A stretch of DNA of 64,000 nucleotides from Hungatella sp. Lineage in GTDB: Bacteria > Bacillota > Clostridia > Lachnospirales > Lachnospiraceae. The stretch spans positions 417,276-481,275 of the forward strand of contig WASS01000029.1 of assembly GCA_009712635.1 (NCBI GenBank), read 5' to 3'. Under the pieces are notes generated by a model. That model was not told the DNA's origin, searched no databases, and was given only the letters and a program-made list of their open reading frames with translations. The first letter of the stretch is position 1. Each line of letters begins with the position of its first letter. Shown one piece after another: positions 43,155 to 52,062 of the stretch. The position numbers were made by a program, and so were the translations under genes.

Positions 43155-43385
43155 TTATTCTTTTTTTGTGGTATCAGTATCGTTGTTATTATCATTGGGT
43201 CTAATGACCCGCACAACCAGCTGTGCAGCATATATAAATGCAGGAATAACTACTGTGGAATAGATAGCTGCCATCAGCCATTTTTTTGATTCCGCACTAT
43301 GAGAAAATGCGGATACCAGTGCAATAAGATAAAGGGAACAGATTAATACCAGACCTACAATAGCCAGGGCACGTTTCCATTTCAT
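43155..43385 (-). CDS. small two-helix membrane protein
   Basis: 76 residues. Two hydrophobic segments (ALAIVGLVLICSLYLIALVSAF and MAAIYSTVVIPAFIYAAQLVV) lead to a hydrophilic tail of Asn/Asp/Thr/Lys. No named family recognised. GAGAGGTTTCCCC before the ATG supports translation. It is convergent with the toxin locus and divergent from the choline-binding-type protein gene. Confidence 0.7.
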   Translation of the reverse strand: MKWKRALAIVGLVLICSLYLIALVSAFSHSAESKKWLMAAIYSTVVIPAFIYAAQLVVRVIRPNDNNNDTDTTKKE

Positions 43386-43566
43386 GGGGAAACCTCTCTT
43401 TCTGAAAAATTATACTGGGTTTATTATATCCCAAAACAATCCATTTGGAAAGAAATGTTTGGAAAATGTTCACAAAATCTTCAGATATTGGAAACTGTAC
43501 ATTTCTCTCAATCTATAGTACACTTTTAATAGATTACAGACAACGTGGAAGGAGTGCTTGGTAGCC

Positions 43567-44646
43567 TTGAGGAAACAATGGTTGGTAGTAATTTCAGCAG
43601 GGATCCTTCTGAGCATGGGTGGGATGATGAGTTCCCTTGCTTCAGAAGATAATGGGCAGGAACAAAGCACCCCCATTAATCTTATGGAAGCCACGAAGGA
43701 ATGGCAGTGGAAGGAAGATTCCGGTGGCTGGAGATACATAAAAAAGGATGAAACCTATAAAAAGAACTGCTGGGAGAAGATTGACGGAAACTGGTATTAT
43801 TTTGGCTTTGATGGTTATATGAGTACAGACTGGACAACGATCCGCGGTATGGATTATCTCTTTGCCGAGACCGGGGAGCTGCAGCTTGGCTGGTGCTATA
43901 ACGACGAAGAGGAAAAATGGCATTATTACAAGGAAGACGGTACTCCGCAAAAAGGCTGGTTTCAGGACCAGGATGGAAGCTGGTACTGGTTTTCTGCAAA
44001 GGGTGAGATGACTTCTTCCGGATATAAGTATGTAACCGGAGGAAAGTATTATTTCTTTGATAATGGACAGATGGCTGCTAACCAGTATGTCGGCCTCTTT
44101 TATATGGATGAAACCGGAAACAGGAACAAAAATTTTGATATCATAATTGAAAGTAAGAAAAAGAATACTACCGTCTCTGCTGAAGTAAAGGATGGATTTA
44201 CAGAAGCCTCCAAGAATCTGCCCCGAGAGTGGGTGAAGCGATTTACGGATCAGGGCTGGGAAATTCTTTATTATCCGGAAAAGCAGTATTTTTCTGCGCC
44301 CAATACCGGGAGTGGTGTTTATTATGTAGGTCATTCGCTGGATACCGCTTATAAGAAAATAAAGATATGCAATCCTTCTGAACTAACGGAAGCATTTTGC
44401 GAATATATCGGATATGAATACGGTTTATATAAGGGAACGCTTCAGGAGGCTACGGATTTATCCATGGATAAATCTTTGGTGGACGATTATATTTTCATAC
44501 CGGATTACTATGCAGATGATATGAAATTTTATTTTGGAAAGCTGGCAGCAGCATATTTGGGAAGTGCATCAACCAGGTCAGAGATGGAGGCAGAAGCCCC
44601 GGAAGTGACCAGGATATTAAAAAAGATATTATACAGGCAGAGTTGA
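43567..44646 (+). CDS. secreted cell-wall-binding-repeat protein with degenerate lethal-factor-like domain
   Basis: 359 residues. A signal peptide (RKQWLVVISAGILLSMGGMMSSLA) is followed by about six choline-binding/CW_binding_1 repeats at residues 45-175 (e.g. CWEKIDGNWYYFGFDGYMSTDW, KGWFQDQDGSWYWFSAKGEM). The C-terminal 170 residues resemble the anthrax-lethal-factor-like metallopeptidase domain that often follows such repeats, but the zinc site is missing: the expected HExxH position reads CEYIG and the later EFFAE region reads FYFGK. It would be a wall-attached, catalytically dead homologue. The start is uncertain: TTG 43567 lies 12 nt after GGAAGGAG; TTG 43558 lies only 3 nt after it. Confidence 0.7.
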   Translation: MRKQWLVVISAGILLSMGGMMSSLASEDNGQEQSTPINLMEATKEWQWKEDSGGWRYIKKDETYKKNCWEKIDGNWYYFGFDGYMSTDWTTIRGMDYLFAETGELQLGWCYNDEEEKWHYYKEDGTPQKGWFQDQDGSWYWFSAKGEMTSSGYKYVTGGKYYFFDNGQMAANQYVGLFYMDETGNRNKNFDIIIESKKKNTTVSAEVKDGFTEASKNLPREWVKRFTDQGWEILYYPEKQYFSAPNTGSGVYYVGHSLDTAYKKIKICNPSELTEAFCEYIGYEYGLYKGTLQEATDLSMDKSLVDDYIFIPDYYADDMKFYFGKLAAAYLGSASTRSEMEAEAPEVTRILKKILYRQS

Positions 44647-44664
44647 ATTACGAATAATTCTTAT

Positions 44665-44714
44665 AGCAGACATATAGTCTGATATAGATTATACGGATTC
44701 AGCGCTGCTTTTTT
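44665..44714 (+). terminator. weak terminator after the cell-wall-binding gene
   Basis: AGCAG/CTGCT short stem with an internal AGACATATAGTCT and a run of six T. Confidence 0.4.
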
Positions 44715-44728
44715 AATTTAAAATCCAG

Positions 44729-44757
44729 TTGACAAATTAATGGACATATAATATTAT
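44729..44757 (+). promoter_or_regulatory. promoter of the DUF1304-nitroreductase pair
   Basis: TTGACA (44729-44734), 17 bp, TATTAT (44752-44757). Confidence 0.65.
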
Positions 44758-44807
44758 AAAATTATATTTAATAAAATTGAATTTAGCAACATAAAAGGAG
44801 AACGGAA

Positions 44808-45170
44808 ATGGATTTAATACCCCGTATAGTTGTTCTATTGATTGCGGCAGAACATTTATACATTTTATGGATGGAAATGTTTGCCTGGAAGACAGCTGGA
44901 AAAAAGATGTTACCTGGTTTTGAACCGTCGTTTTTTGAGGAAACAAGAGTAATGGCGGCAAATCAGGGGTTGTATAATGGGTTTCTTTCCGCAGGTCTTA
45001 TATGGTCCCTGCTGGTGAAGGAGGGAATATGGGCAGACAGAATTTCCATATTTTTTCTTTCCTGTGTGATTATTGCAGGAGTATATGGAGCGCTGACTTC
45101 ATCGAAAACTATTTTTTTTAAACAGGCGTTGCCTGCAATTGCAGCACTTTTTATAGTGATAATTATTTAA
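44808..45170 (+). CDS. DUF1304 family membrane protein
   Basis: 120 residues with four hydrophobic helices. The DUF1304 signature is clear: AAEHLYILWMEMFAW, then EETRVMAANQGLYNGFLSAGLIW and a C-terminal hydrophobic stretch. Function unknown. AAAAGGAGAACG precedes the ATG. The nitroreductase gene starts 19 bp downstream in the same direction, so they form an operon. Confidence 0.88.
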   Translation: MDLIPRIVVLLIAAEHLYILWMEMFAWKTAGKKMLPGFEPSFFEETRVMAANQGLYNGFLSAGLIWSLLVKEGIWADRISIFFLSCVIIAGVYGALTSSKTIFFKQALPAIAALFIVIII

Positions 45171-45188
45171 ATCAAAGGAGTGATATTT

Positions 45189-45929
45189 ATGAATGAGACA
45201 ATAAGAACAATTCAGAATCACAGATCAATCAGAAGCTTCCTGGATAAAGAGGTTGATGACGTTATCATCGACGAGATCCTTAGGGCTGCACAGTCCATGC
45301 CCAATTCCATCAATGGCCAGCAGAGCTCGGTAATAGTAATTAAGGATAAAGAAACTAAGGCAAAAATAGCCCAGCTGGCGGGTGGTCAGAAATGGGTGGA
45401 AGATGCACCTGTATTTCTTCTGTTCGTGCTTGATTTTTATAAGACCAGTCTTGCGGCTGAAAAAAACGGGCTGACTCAGGTGATACATGAGAGTGTGGAA
45501 GGAACCATGGCAGGAACTTTTGATGCAGGACTTTCCATGGGCGCTGCGATTATAGCCGCAGAGTCACTGAAACTTGGGATTGTACCAATCGGAGGAGTGC
45601 GTAAAAATCCAGGTGAAATCATAAAGCTTTTAAATCTTCCTCCCTATACCTATCCGGCAGTTGGTCTGGCAGTGGGATATCCAAAAGACGAATCACACAA
45701 GAAACCAAGACTTCCATTTTCCACATTTCGTCACAATGAAGTTTACCATACAGAGGTAATGAAAGAAGCTATCGACCAGTACGATATGGAGATGGAAGAT
45801 TATTTAAAAGAAGTGGGTCGTCAGCAGGAAGGGAACTGGAGTAAATATACCTCAGGAATTTATCAGAATGTTTATTACCCCGATGTCTATCCGACCATGA
45901 AAGACCAGAAGTTTTTAAATGACAAATAA
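45189..45929 (+). CDS. NfrA-like nitroreductase / NAD(P)H-dependent flavin oxidoreductase
   Basis: 246 residues. FMN-binding HRSIRSFLDKEV at residues 13-24, SMPNSINGQQSSVIVI, and the ending region with GLAVGYP, PRLPFSTFRHNEVYH, as in the NfrA/YcnD group. It reduces nitro compounds, quinones or flavins with NAD(P)H in the cytoplasm. AAAGGAGTGA 5 nt before ATG 45189 decides the start. Second gene of the DUF1304 operon. Confidence 0.9.
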   Translation: MNETIRTIQNHRSIRSFLDKEVDDVIIDEILRAAQSMPNSINGQQSSVIVIKDKETKAKIAQLAGGQKWVEDAPVFLLFVLDFYKTSLAAEKNGLTQVIHESVEGTMAGTFDAGLSMGAAIIAAESLKLGIVPIGGVRKNPGEIIKLLNLPPYTYPAVGLAVGYPKDESHKKPRLPFSTFRHNEVYHTEVMKEAIDQYDMEMEDYLKEVGRQQEGNWSKYTSGIYQNVYYPDVYPTMKDQKFLNDK

Positions 45930-45933
45930 AACA

Positions 45934-45970
45934 AGGGGAAAGCTGCAAAAAACAGCTTTCCCTTTCTTTA
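45934..45970. terminator. bidirectional terminator
   Basis: GGAAAGCTG/CAGCTTTCC with AAAA and T-rich flanks, between two convergent genes. Confidence 0.75.
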
Positions 45971-47881
45971 TTCCGCCAGCTCACCCCAAAGTTCATACAG
46001 CTCTTCCAGACGTTTGCTGATCATCTCTTTTTCCTGGTTTAATTCCATAAGTTTTGGTACATCTGTGAAAATCTCTTCTTTTACAAGAAGTTCATCGATT
46101 TCCCCGTCTCTGGTTTCCAGTTTATGAATTTCTTCTTCTGTTTTTTTCAGTTCGTTCTGGCGTTTTCGGATCTTTGCCTGTTCTTCCTTCTGGGCTTTCC
46201 AATCAAGCTTTATCCCGGAAGGGTCTTCGCCGGTTACAACAGCAGCTTCGGCCGCCGGGGTCAAAAGACCTGTCATAATATCCTTCTTTTCCAGATAATA
46301 ATCGTAATTTCCGATATAGTTAACAAGGGTCTGGTTGGTCAGGTCCAGAATTCGTGTAGCAGTTTTATTAATAAAATAACGGTCATGGGATACGTAAAGC
46401 ACGGTGCCGGTGTAACCAACCAGGGCGCTTTCCAGTATCTCTTTGGAGGTGATATCCAAATGGTTGGTCGGCTCGTCAAGGATCAGAAAATTAGCTTCAG
46501 AAAGCATAAGCTTTGCCAGGGAAACACGTCCCCGTTCCCCACCGCTTAAGTCCTTAATCCGTTTATATACGTCATCGCCTGTAAAAAGAAAGGCGGCCAG
46601 GATATTGCGGATCTGGGTATTGTTCATATATGGATAGGTATCCTGAAGTTCATCGAATAAAGTTTTATCCATATGAAGAACCTGATGCTCCTGGTCATAA
46701 TATCCGATATGTACCTTGGAGCCTAAGGAAACCTCTCCCTGATCGGGCGCCAGTATGCCGTTTAATATTTTTAAAATTGTGGTTTTTCCGGTTCCGTTGC
46801 CGCCGATTATGGCAACCCGTTCTCCCCGCTTGACTTCAAACCCGATGTGTTCAAAAAGGAGATTGTCTCCAAATGATTTTTTTAAATCTTTAACAGTCAG
46901 AACGTCATTTCCACTGATTACGTTGGGCTCCAGCTGAATGCGCATCTCGTCGTTAACCTCGGTAGGTTTTTCTAACAACTCGATCTTGTCCAGCATCTTT
47001 TCTCTGCTTTCTGCCCGCCGTATGGATTTTTCTCTGTTAAACGATTTTAATTTTGTAATTACTTCTTCCTGATGCCTGATTTCCTGCTGCTGGTTTAGAT
47101 AGGCCTTCATCTTAGCTTCCCGGATCATGGCTCTTTTGCTGCTGTACTCCGTATAGTTACCCTGATATACGGACAAAATGCCATTATCAAGCTCAATAAT
47201 CTTGGTCACCACACGATTTAAAAAGTATCGGTCATGGGCAACGATGATTACGCTGCCGTCATAATTAATCAGATAACCCTCCAGCCAGGCAATAGAGTCC
47301 ATATCCAGATGGTTTGTAGGCTCATCAAGGAGAATGATGTCTGGTTTTGTAAGGAGAAGGCGTCCTAAAGCTACCCGGGTTTTCTGTCCGCCGGAAAGAG
47401 CAGCTACCGGCTTTTGAAAATCATCTTCTGTAAAACCAAGACCCTTTAATACACCGGTAACCTCACTTCGGTAAGCGTAACCGTTTTGCAGCTCAAATTC
47501 ATGGTTTAAGCGGCTGTAATTGGTAAGCATCTCATCCAGTTCCTCACCAGTGGCGTGCTTCATATCCAGCTCCAGTTTACGGATTTTTGCTTCCATATCC
47601 ATAAGGGGGCGTTTCACTTCCAGAACCTCTTCATAGACCGTCCGGTCTCCGGATAAATCCTGATGTTGTGATAAATAGCCTAAGGTTTTACCCTTGGATA
47701 TGACCACCTCTCCTTCATCGGATGCCAGTTCACCGATAATCATTTTTAACAAAGTGGATTTACCGGCTCCGTTAATTCCTACAATGGCGGCTTTCTCATG
47801 GTCTTCTATATGAAAGGAAGCGTGTTTAATCACTTCGTTGGTGCCAAATGCTTTACTGATATTGCTGCATGAGAGAATCAT
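45968..47881 (-). CDS. ABC-F family ATPase
   Basis: 637 residues, no membrane segment. Two ABC domains: Walker A GINGAGKST and GGNGTGKTT; signatures LSGGQKTRVALGRLL and LSGGERGRVSLAKLM; Walker B LLDEPTNHLD twice. The basic P-site tRNA-interaction linker lies near residues 240-310, and a C-terminal coiled coil (RKRQNELKKTEEEIHKLETR) ends it. These features place it in the translation-factor ABC-F group (YdiF/Uup-like) rather than a transporter. Antibiotic resistance cannot be inferred. AGGAGGAAAG before the ATG. Divergent from rex. Confidence 0.93.
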   Translation of the reverse strand: MILSCSNISKAFGTNEVIKHASFHIEDHEKAAIVGINGAGKSTLLKMIIGELASDEGEVVISKGKTLGYLSQHQDLSGDRTVYEEVLEVKRPLMDMEAKIRKLELDMKHATGEELDEMLTNYSRLNHEFELQNGYAYRSEVTGVLKGLGFTEDDFQKPVAALSGGQKTRVALGRLLLTKPDIILLDEPTNHLDMDSIAWLEGYLINYDGSVIIVAHDRYFLNRVVTKIIELDNGILSVYQGNYTEYSSKRAMIREAKMKAYLNQQQEIRHQEEVITKLKSFNREKSIRRAESREKMLDKIELLEKPTEVNDEMRIQLEPNVISGNDVLTVKDLKKSFGDNLLFEHIGFEVKRGERVAIIGGNGTGKTTILKILNGILAPDQGEVSLGSKVHIGYYDQEHQVLHMDKTLFDELQDTYPYMNNTQIRNILAAFLFTGDDVYKRIKDLSGGERGRVSLAKLMLSEANFLILDEPTNHLDITSKEILESALVGYTGTVLYVSHDRYFINKTATRILDLTNQTLVNYIGNYDYYLEKKDIMTGLLTPAAEAAVVTGEDPSGIKLDWKAQKEEQAKIRKRQNELKKTEEEIHKLETRDGEIDELLVKEEIFTDVPKLMELNQEKEMISKRLEELYELWGELAE

Positions 47882-47919
47882 GGTTTCTTTCCTCCTGAAT
47901 AAAATGGGACAATAGTACC

Positions 47920-47948
47920 AGTATAATATAGGTCCATTTATTTTTCAA
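47920..47948 (-). promoter_or_regulatory. promoter of the ABC-F gene
   Basis: Minus strand TTGAAA (47943-47948), 17 bp, TATACT (47920-47925). Confidence 0.7.
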
Positions 47949-47969
47949 GGATACAATCGTAAAACTCGT

Positions 47970-47998
47970 TTGACATTATTTTATCACGCAGTTATAAT
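47970..47998 (+). promoter_or_regulatory. rex: promoter of rex
   Basis: Perfect consensus: TTGACA (47970-47975), 17 bp, TATAAT (47993-47998). No clear Rex operator (TTGTTAA-type palindrome) is seen. Confidence 0.85.
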
Positions 47999-48035
47999 GG
48001 TGTTAGTTAAATTCTAAGTAAAAGAAGGTGAAGAT

Positions 48036-48710
48036 GTGGCAGATAAAGAAATTTCAAAAGCAGTGATTGCCAGGCTTCCCAGGTATTATCGTCATCTGGG
48101 AGAGCTTATGGAGGATGGAGTGGAACGGATATCTTCCAATGAGCTGAGTTTGCGTATGAAAGTGACCGCTTCTCAGATACGCCAGGATCTTAATAATTTC
48201 GGCGGATTCGGACAGCAGGGTTATGGATATAATGTGAAATACTTATATACAGAGATAGCGAAGATATTAGGGATTGACAGACAGCACAATTTAGTGATTA
48301 TTGGTGCGGGCAATTTAGGACAGGCGATTGCAAATTATGCAAATTTCGAAAAGCGTGGTTTTTTAATCAAAGGAATGTTTGATATCAATCCACGTCTGAT
48401 CGGTCTGGTTGTTCGTGGAATTGAGATCCGAAGTGTAGATGATCTGGAACAGTTTGTAAAAGATAATGATGTTCAGATTGCAGCCCTGACCATACCAAAG
48501 ACCAAGGCACCGGAAATTGCAGACCGTCTTGTAAGGGCAGGCATCAAGGCTATCTGGAATTTTGCTCATACAGACTTAACCGTGCCGGATGATGTTGTGG
48601 TAGAGAATGTACACTTATCAGAGAGTCTCATGAGACTGTCTTACCGGGTCTGCAGCATGCAGGATAACTCGGTTGATGAAAAGCAAAGACAATCAGCAAA
48701 GAACATTTAA
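48036..48710 (+). CDS. rex: redox-sensing transcriptional repressor Rex
   Basis: 224 residues. The N-terminal winged helix has ISSNELSLRMKVTASQIRQDLNNFGGFGQQGYGYNV; the NAD(H)-binding Rossmann domain has VIIGAGNLGQAIANYA near residue 88; the ending is HLSESLMRLSYRV. Rex senses the NADH/NAD ratio and represses fermentation genes. GTG start behind AAGGTG. The downstream hairpin is very strong. Confidence 0.96.
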   Translation: MADKEISKAVIARLPRYYRHLGELMEDGVERISSNELSLRMKVTASQIRQDLNNFGGFGQQGYGYNVKYLYTEIAKILGIDRQHNLVIIGAGNLGQAIANYANFEKRGFLIKGMFDINPRLIGLVVRGIEIRSVDDLEQFVKDNDVQIAALTIPKTKAPEIADRLVRAGIKAIWNFAHTDLTVPDDVVVENVHLSESLMRLSYRVCSMQDNSVDEKQRQSAKNI

Positions 48711-48715
48711 TATGC

Positions 48716-48758
48716 CTGCCGGCAGCCAAAGAGGAATTTTCCCTCTTTGCTGCCGGTA
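48716..48758 (+). terminator. terminator of rex
   Basis: Long stem CCGGCAGC-CAAAGAGG / CCTCTTTG-CTGCCGG with a short loop and a modest T-rich end. Confidence 0.75.
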
Positions 48759-48786
48759 GTTTGCTATGGAGAAAGGCGGGTGCAGT

Positions 48787-50313
48787 ATGAGATATCTGGT
48801 AACGGGAGAACAGATGAAGCAGGTTGACCAATATACCATAGAACAAATTGGTATCCCATCACTGGTACTGATGGAGCGGGCAGCCCTGGCCGTTTTTAAA
48901 GAAGCAGTAAATCATGTGAAACAGACGGAACCGGTGTGGATCCTGTGCGGGAGCGGTAACAATGGTGCTGACGGAATCGCTGCTGCCAGAATGCTTCATA
49001 TAAGCGGTTATCATGTTCTGGTTATTCTGGCTGGAAAAAAGGACAAAGGAAGCAGTGAGTATTTAACTCAGCTCTCCATTGCAGAGAAAACGGGAGTAAA
49101 AGTCATGGAAGGCATGGATGGAAATCCGGGAACATGCAGTCTGCTCATTGACGCGCTGTTTGGCGTAGGGCTTGACAGGGAGATTCTTGGTACCCATCTG
49201 GAGATTATGAAATCCATAATCAGGTGTAAACCGGAATTTACAATAGCAGTGGATATTCCTTCCGGTATTCACTCCAATACCGGACAGATTATGGGAACTG
49301 CAATCCCAGCAGATTTAACGGTTACATTCGGATATGAAAAACTTGGTACCATGCTGTACCCTGGAAAAGAATACAGCGGCAGGGTTCTAGTGGAGGATAT
49401 TGGTTTTCCTCCTGAAAGTATGAATGATGTGAAAACTGAATATTTTACATTTCAAGAAACAGACATGACCCTGATCCCCAGCCGGCCGGCCTATTCCAAT
49501 AAAGGCAGCTTTGGTAAAGTTCTTCTGGTTGCTGGTTCCAGAAACATGAGCGGGGCTGCATATTTAAGTGCACTTTCTGCCTATCGGACTGGTGCTGGGC
49601 TGGTACGGATCTTTACCGTAGAGGAAAACAGGGAGATTTTGCAGACGTTACTTCCTGAGGCAGTAATTGTTTCCTATCGGTCATCAGATGCTGAACGGAA
49701 AACCGAGAACTTTGAACAGCTTATAATTGAACAGTGTGAGTGGGCCAGTGTGATAGTTTTAGGACCGGGACTGGGGCAGGGTGTCTATGTGAAAGATCTG
49801 GTGGAATCCATTCTTGTTAATGCCTATGCTCCGGTAATTGTAGATGCTGACGGGCTTAATACAATTGCCAGTAATCCGGAGCTTACCAGTTATTACACAG
49901 AGAACATTATCATTACCCCTCATCTGGGAGAGATGGCAAGACTTACCGGAAGCTCGGTAGAACTCATAAAAAAACATCTCATTCAGACAGCCAGAGAGTA
50001 TGCGGACCGGTTTGGTATCACCTGCATATTAAAAGATGCGGTTACCATTGCTGCGCTTAATGATCAGAGAACCTATGTAAACAGCAGCGGGAACAGTTCC
50101 ATGGCAAAAGCAGGAGCAGGAGATGTACTGACCGGAATTCTGGCCGGTTTACTGGCAATGGGAATGGAAGGACCGGATGCAGCGGCACTGGGTGTATGGC
50201 TTCACGGTCTGGCGGGGGATATGAGAAAGAAGAAATATGGAGATTACAGTCTTCTTGCCAGAGAACTGGCAGATGAGACTGGTATAATATTGCAGGAGCG
50301 AACGAGGGAATAA
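48787..50313 (+). CDS. nnr: bifunctional NAD(P)H-hydrate epimerase / ADP-dependent dehydratase
   Basis: 508 residues. The N-terminal YjeF_N domain has CGSGNNGADGIAAARML and DIPSGIHSNTG. The C-terminal carbohydrate-kinase-like domain has KGSFGKVLLVAGS, GPGLGQ, DADGLN, TPHLGEMARL and AKAGAGDVLTGILAGLLA. It repairs damaged NAD(P)HX. ATG 48787 (AAAGGCGGG upstream) is chosen over an ATG at 48766 that lies within the rex terminator region. alr follows after 3 bp. Confidence 0.95.
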   Translation: MRYLVTGEQMKQVDQYTIEQIGIPSLVLMERAALAVFKEAVNHVKQTEPVWILCGSGNNGADGIAAARMLHISGYHVLVILAGKKDKGSSEYLTQLSIAEKTGVKVMEGMDGNPGTCSLLIDALFGVGLDREILGTHLEIMKSIIRCKPEFTIAVDIPSGIHSNTGQIMGTAIPADLTVTFGYEKLGTMLYPGKEYSGRVLVEDIGFPPESMNDVKTEYFTFQETDMTLIPSRPAYSNKGSFGKVLLVAGSRNMSGAAYLSALSAYRTGAGLVRIFTVEENREILQTLLPEAVIVSYRSSDAERKTENFEQLIIEQCEWASVIVLGPGLGQGVYVKDLVESILVNAYAPVIVDADGLNTIASNPELTSYYTENIIITPHLGEMARLTGSSVELIKKHLIQTAREYADRFGITCILKDAVTIAALNDQRTYVNSSGNSSMAKAGAGDVLTGILAGLLAMGMEGPDAAALGVWLHGLAGDMRKKKYGDYSLLARELADETGIILQERTRE

Positions 50314-50316
50314 ATC

Positions 50317-51504
50317 ATGAAAACATATGGAAGGGTATATGAAGCAGTAGATTTAGATGCAATCCGGTACAACATGGAAGAGATGAAAGCAAATTTAAAG
50401 CCGGAGACAAAGATGATCGGGGTTGTAAAATCCGATGGATATGGTCATGGTTCTGTTCCAGTGGCTCAGGCAATTGATCCTTATGTGTGGGGATATGCAG
50501 TTGCTACCGTGGAAGAAGGCGTAATACTCAGAAAACATGGAATCACAAAGCCCATTCTGGTTCTTGGAGTGGTTCCCTATGATGGCTATCAGCTTCTGGT
50601 GGATTATGATATCAGCTCTGCCGCATTTCAGCTGAAGAAAGCCATGCGCCTTTCTGAACTGGCGGAAAAAGCAGGAAAGAAAGCTGTGGTTCATCTGGCA
50701 CTTGATACTGGTATGAGCCGGATTGGATATCCGGTGACAAAAGAGGCAGCGGAGGAAGCGGCAAAGATCTGCAGACTGCCGGGGATTTATGCGGAAGGGC
50801 TCTTTACTCATTTCGCAAAAGCAGATGAAACGGATAAAAAAGCAACAGGATCACAGATTGAGAAATTTCAGGCATTTGTAGATATGCTGGGCGAAAGAGG
50901 AATCACCATTCCTGTCCTTCACTGTTCCAACAGTGCAGGAATTATTGATTTGCAGGAGGCTAATTTTCATCTGGTTCGTGCAGGTATTTCTATCTATGGG
51001 TTGTATCCATCCACAGAGGTAAAAAAAGAACCCGTAAAGTTAAAACCTGCCATGGAGTTAAAGAGTACCATTACCTACATAAAAAAAATCGGACCTGGAA
51101 CTTCAGTCAGCTACGGCGGAACGTTTACTGCTCAGCAGGAAATGACAGTGGCTACAATCCCCGTAGGATATGGAGATGGCTATCCCAGAAATTTATCTGG
51201 AAAAGGTGAGGTCTTAATCAGGGGACAGCGGGCTAAAATTCTTGGAAGGGTGTGTATGGATCAGTTTATGGTTGATGTCACATCGATTGAGGGAGCCGAA
51301 GAAGAGGATGAGGTTGTTTTGGTTGGCAGACAGGGAAAGGAACAGATTACAGTAGAAGAACTGGCCGAGCGGTGCGGCGGCTTTCATTACGAGATTCTCT
51401 GTGACATCAGCAAACGGGTGCCCAGGGTCTATGTGGAACACGGTGAAGTAGTGGGAACCAAAGATTATTTTAACGATTGTTACAACTCCTTTTTAAAGGT
51501 GTGA
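50317..51504 (+). CDS. alr: alanine racemase
   Basis: 395 residues. PLP Lys in VVKSDGYGHG (the common motif is KADAYGHG), the barrel segment LALDTGMSRIGY, and the C-terminal catalytic Tyr region SYGGTFTAQQ, VPVGYGDGYPR and GRVCMDQFMVDV. It makes D-alanine for peptidoglycan. GAGGGAATAAATC before the ATG. It forms nnr-alr-mazF in one direction, the order known from many Firmicutes. Confidence 0.95.
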   Translation: MKTYGRVYEAVDLDAIRYNMEEMKANLKPETKMIGVVKSDGYGHGSVPVAQAIDPYVWGYAVATVEEGVILRKHGITKPILVLGVVPYDGYQLLVDYDISSAAFQLKKAMRLSELAEKAGKKAVVHLALDTGMSRIGYPVTKEAAEEAAKICRLPGIYAEGLFTHFAKADETDKKATGSQIEKFQAFVDMLGERGITIPVLHCSNSAGIIDLQEANFHLVRAGISIYGLYPSTEVKKEPVKLKPAMELKSTITYIKKIGPGTSVSYGGTFTAQQEMTVATIPVGYGDGYPRNLSGKGEVLIRGQRAKILGRVCMDQFMVDVTSIEGAEEEDEVVLVGRQGKEQITVEELAERCGGFHYEILCDISKRVPRVYVEHGEVVGTKDYFNDCYNSFLKV

Positions 51505-51619
51505 TAACCAACTCCATGTCCATATCATATGATAAGGTATGCGGCGGAAAAACTTAAGTGAATACACGAGTCAAAGTAGGTCAATAATAGACTTAAATAA
51601 ATTGACGGAGTGTGAGAAT

Positions 51620-51967
51620 GTGATAATCAGACGTGGAGACATTTATTATGCCGATCTAAGACCGGTAGTAGGCTCTGAACAGGGCGGGATTCGCCCGGTT
51701 CTTATTATACAAAATGACATCGGTAATAAGCACAGTCCCACTGTGATCTGTGCAGCGATTACCTCAAGAATGAATAAGGCAAAGCTGCCTACCCATGTGG
51801 AACTGGATACAAAAAAGTGCGATATGATCAAGGATTCAGTTATACTTTTGGAACAGCTGCGGACCATTGACAAGCAGAGACTGAAAGAGAAAATTTGTCA
51901 TATTGATGAAAAACTGCAGCAGGAAGTGGACTGTGCATTAAGAATCAGCTTAGAACTGAATACATAG
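51620..51967 (+). CDS. mazF: MazF/PemK family endoribonuclease toxin
   Basis: 115 residues from GTG 51620 and near-collinear with B. subtilis EndoA/Ndo[55 protein letters not shown] and [18 protein letters not shown]. The catalytic Arg in GIRPV and Thr in AAITS are present. It cuts mRNA at specific short sequences. GGAGTG lies 9 nt upstream. The frame extends 27 codons further to an ATG at 51539 with a poor ribosome site, so a longer N-terminus is possible. No mazE-like gene is found in the 115 bp before it. Confidence 0.9.
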   Translation: MIIRRGDIYYADLRPVVGSEQGGIRPVLIIQNDIGNKHSPTVICAAITSRMNKAKLPTHVELDTKKCDMIKDSVILLEQLRTIDKQRLKEKICHIDEKLQQEVDCALRISLELNT

Positions 51968-52062
51968 TTCACCATTGACGGAATGCTGATAAAATGGTAT
52001 ATTCTTAAATAGTTGTGAGAAAAAATACGAAAGAAAATCAACAAAAGGAGTAGAATTTTCAG

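Noticed and set aside
48001-48035. Rex operator in front of rex
   Set aside because: GTTAGTTAAATTC lacks the inverted TTGTTAA half-site; too weak to call.
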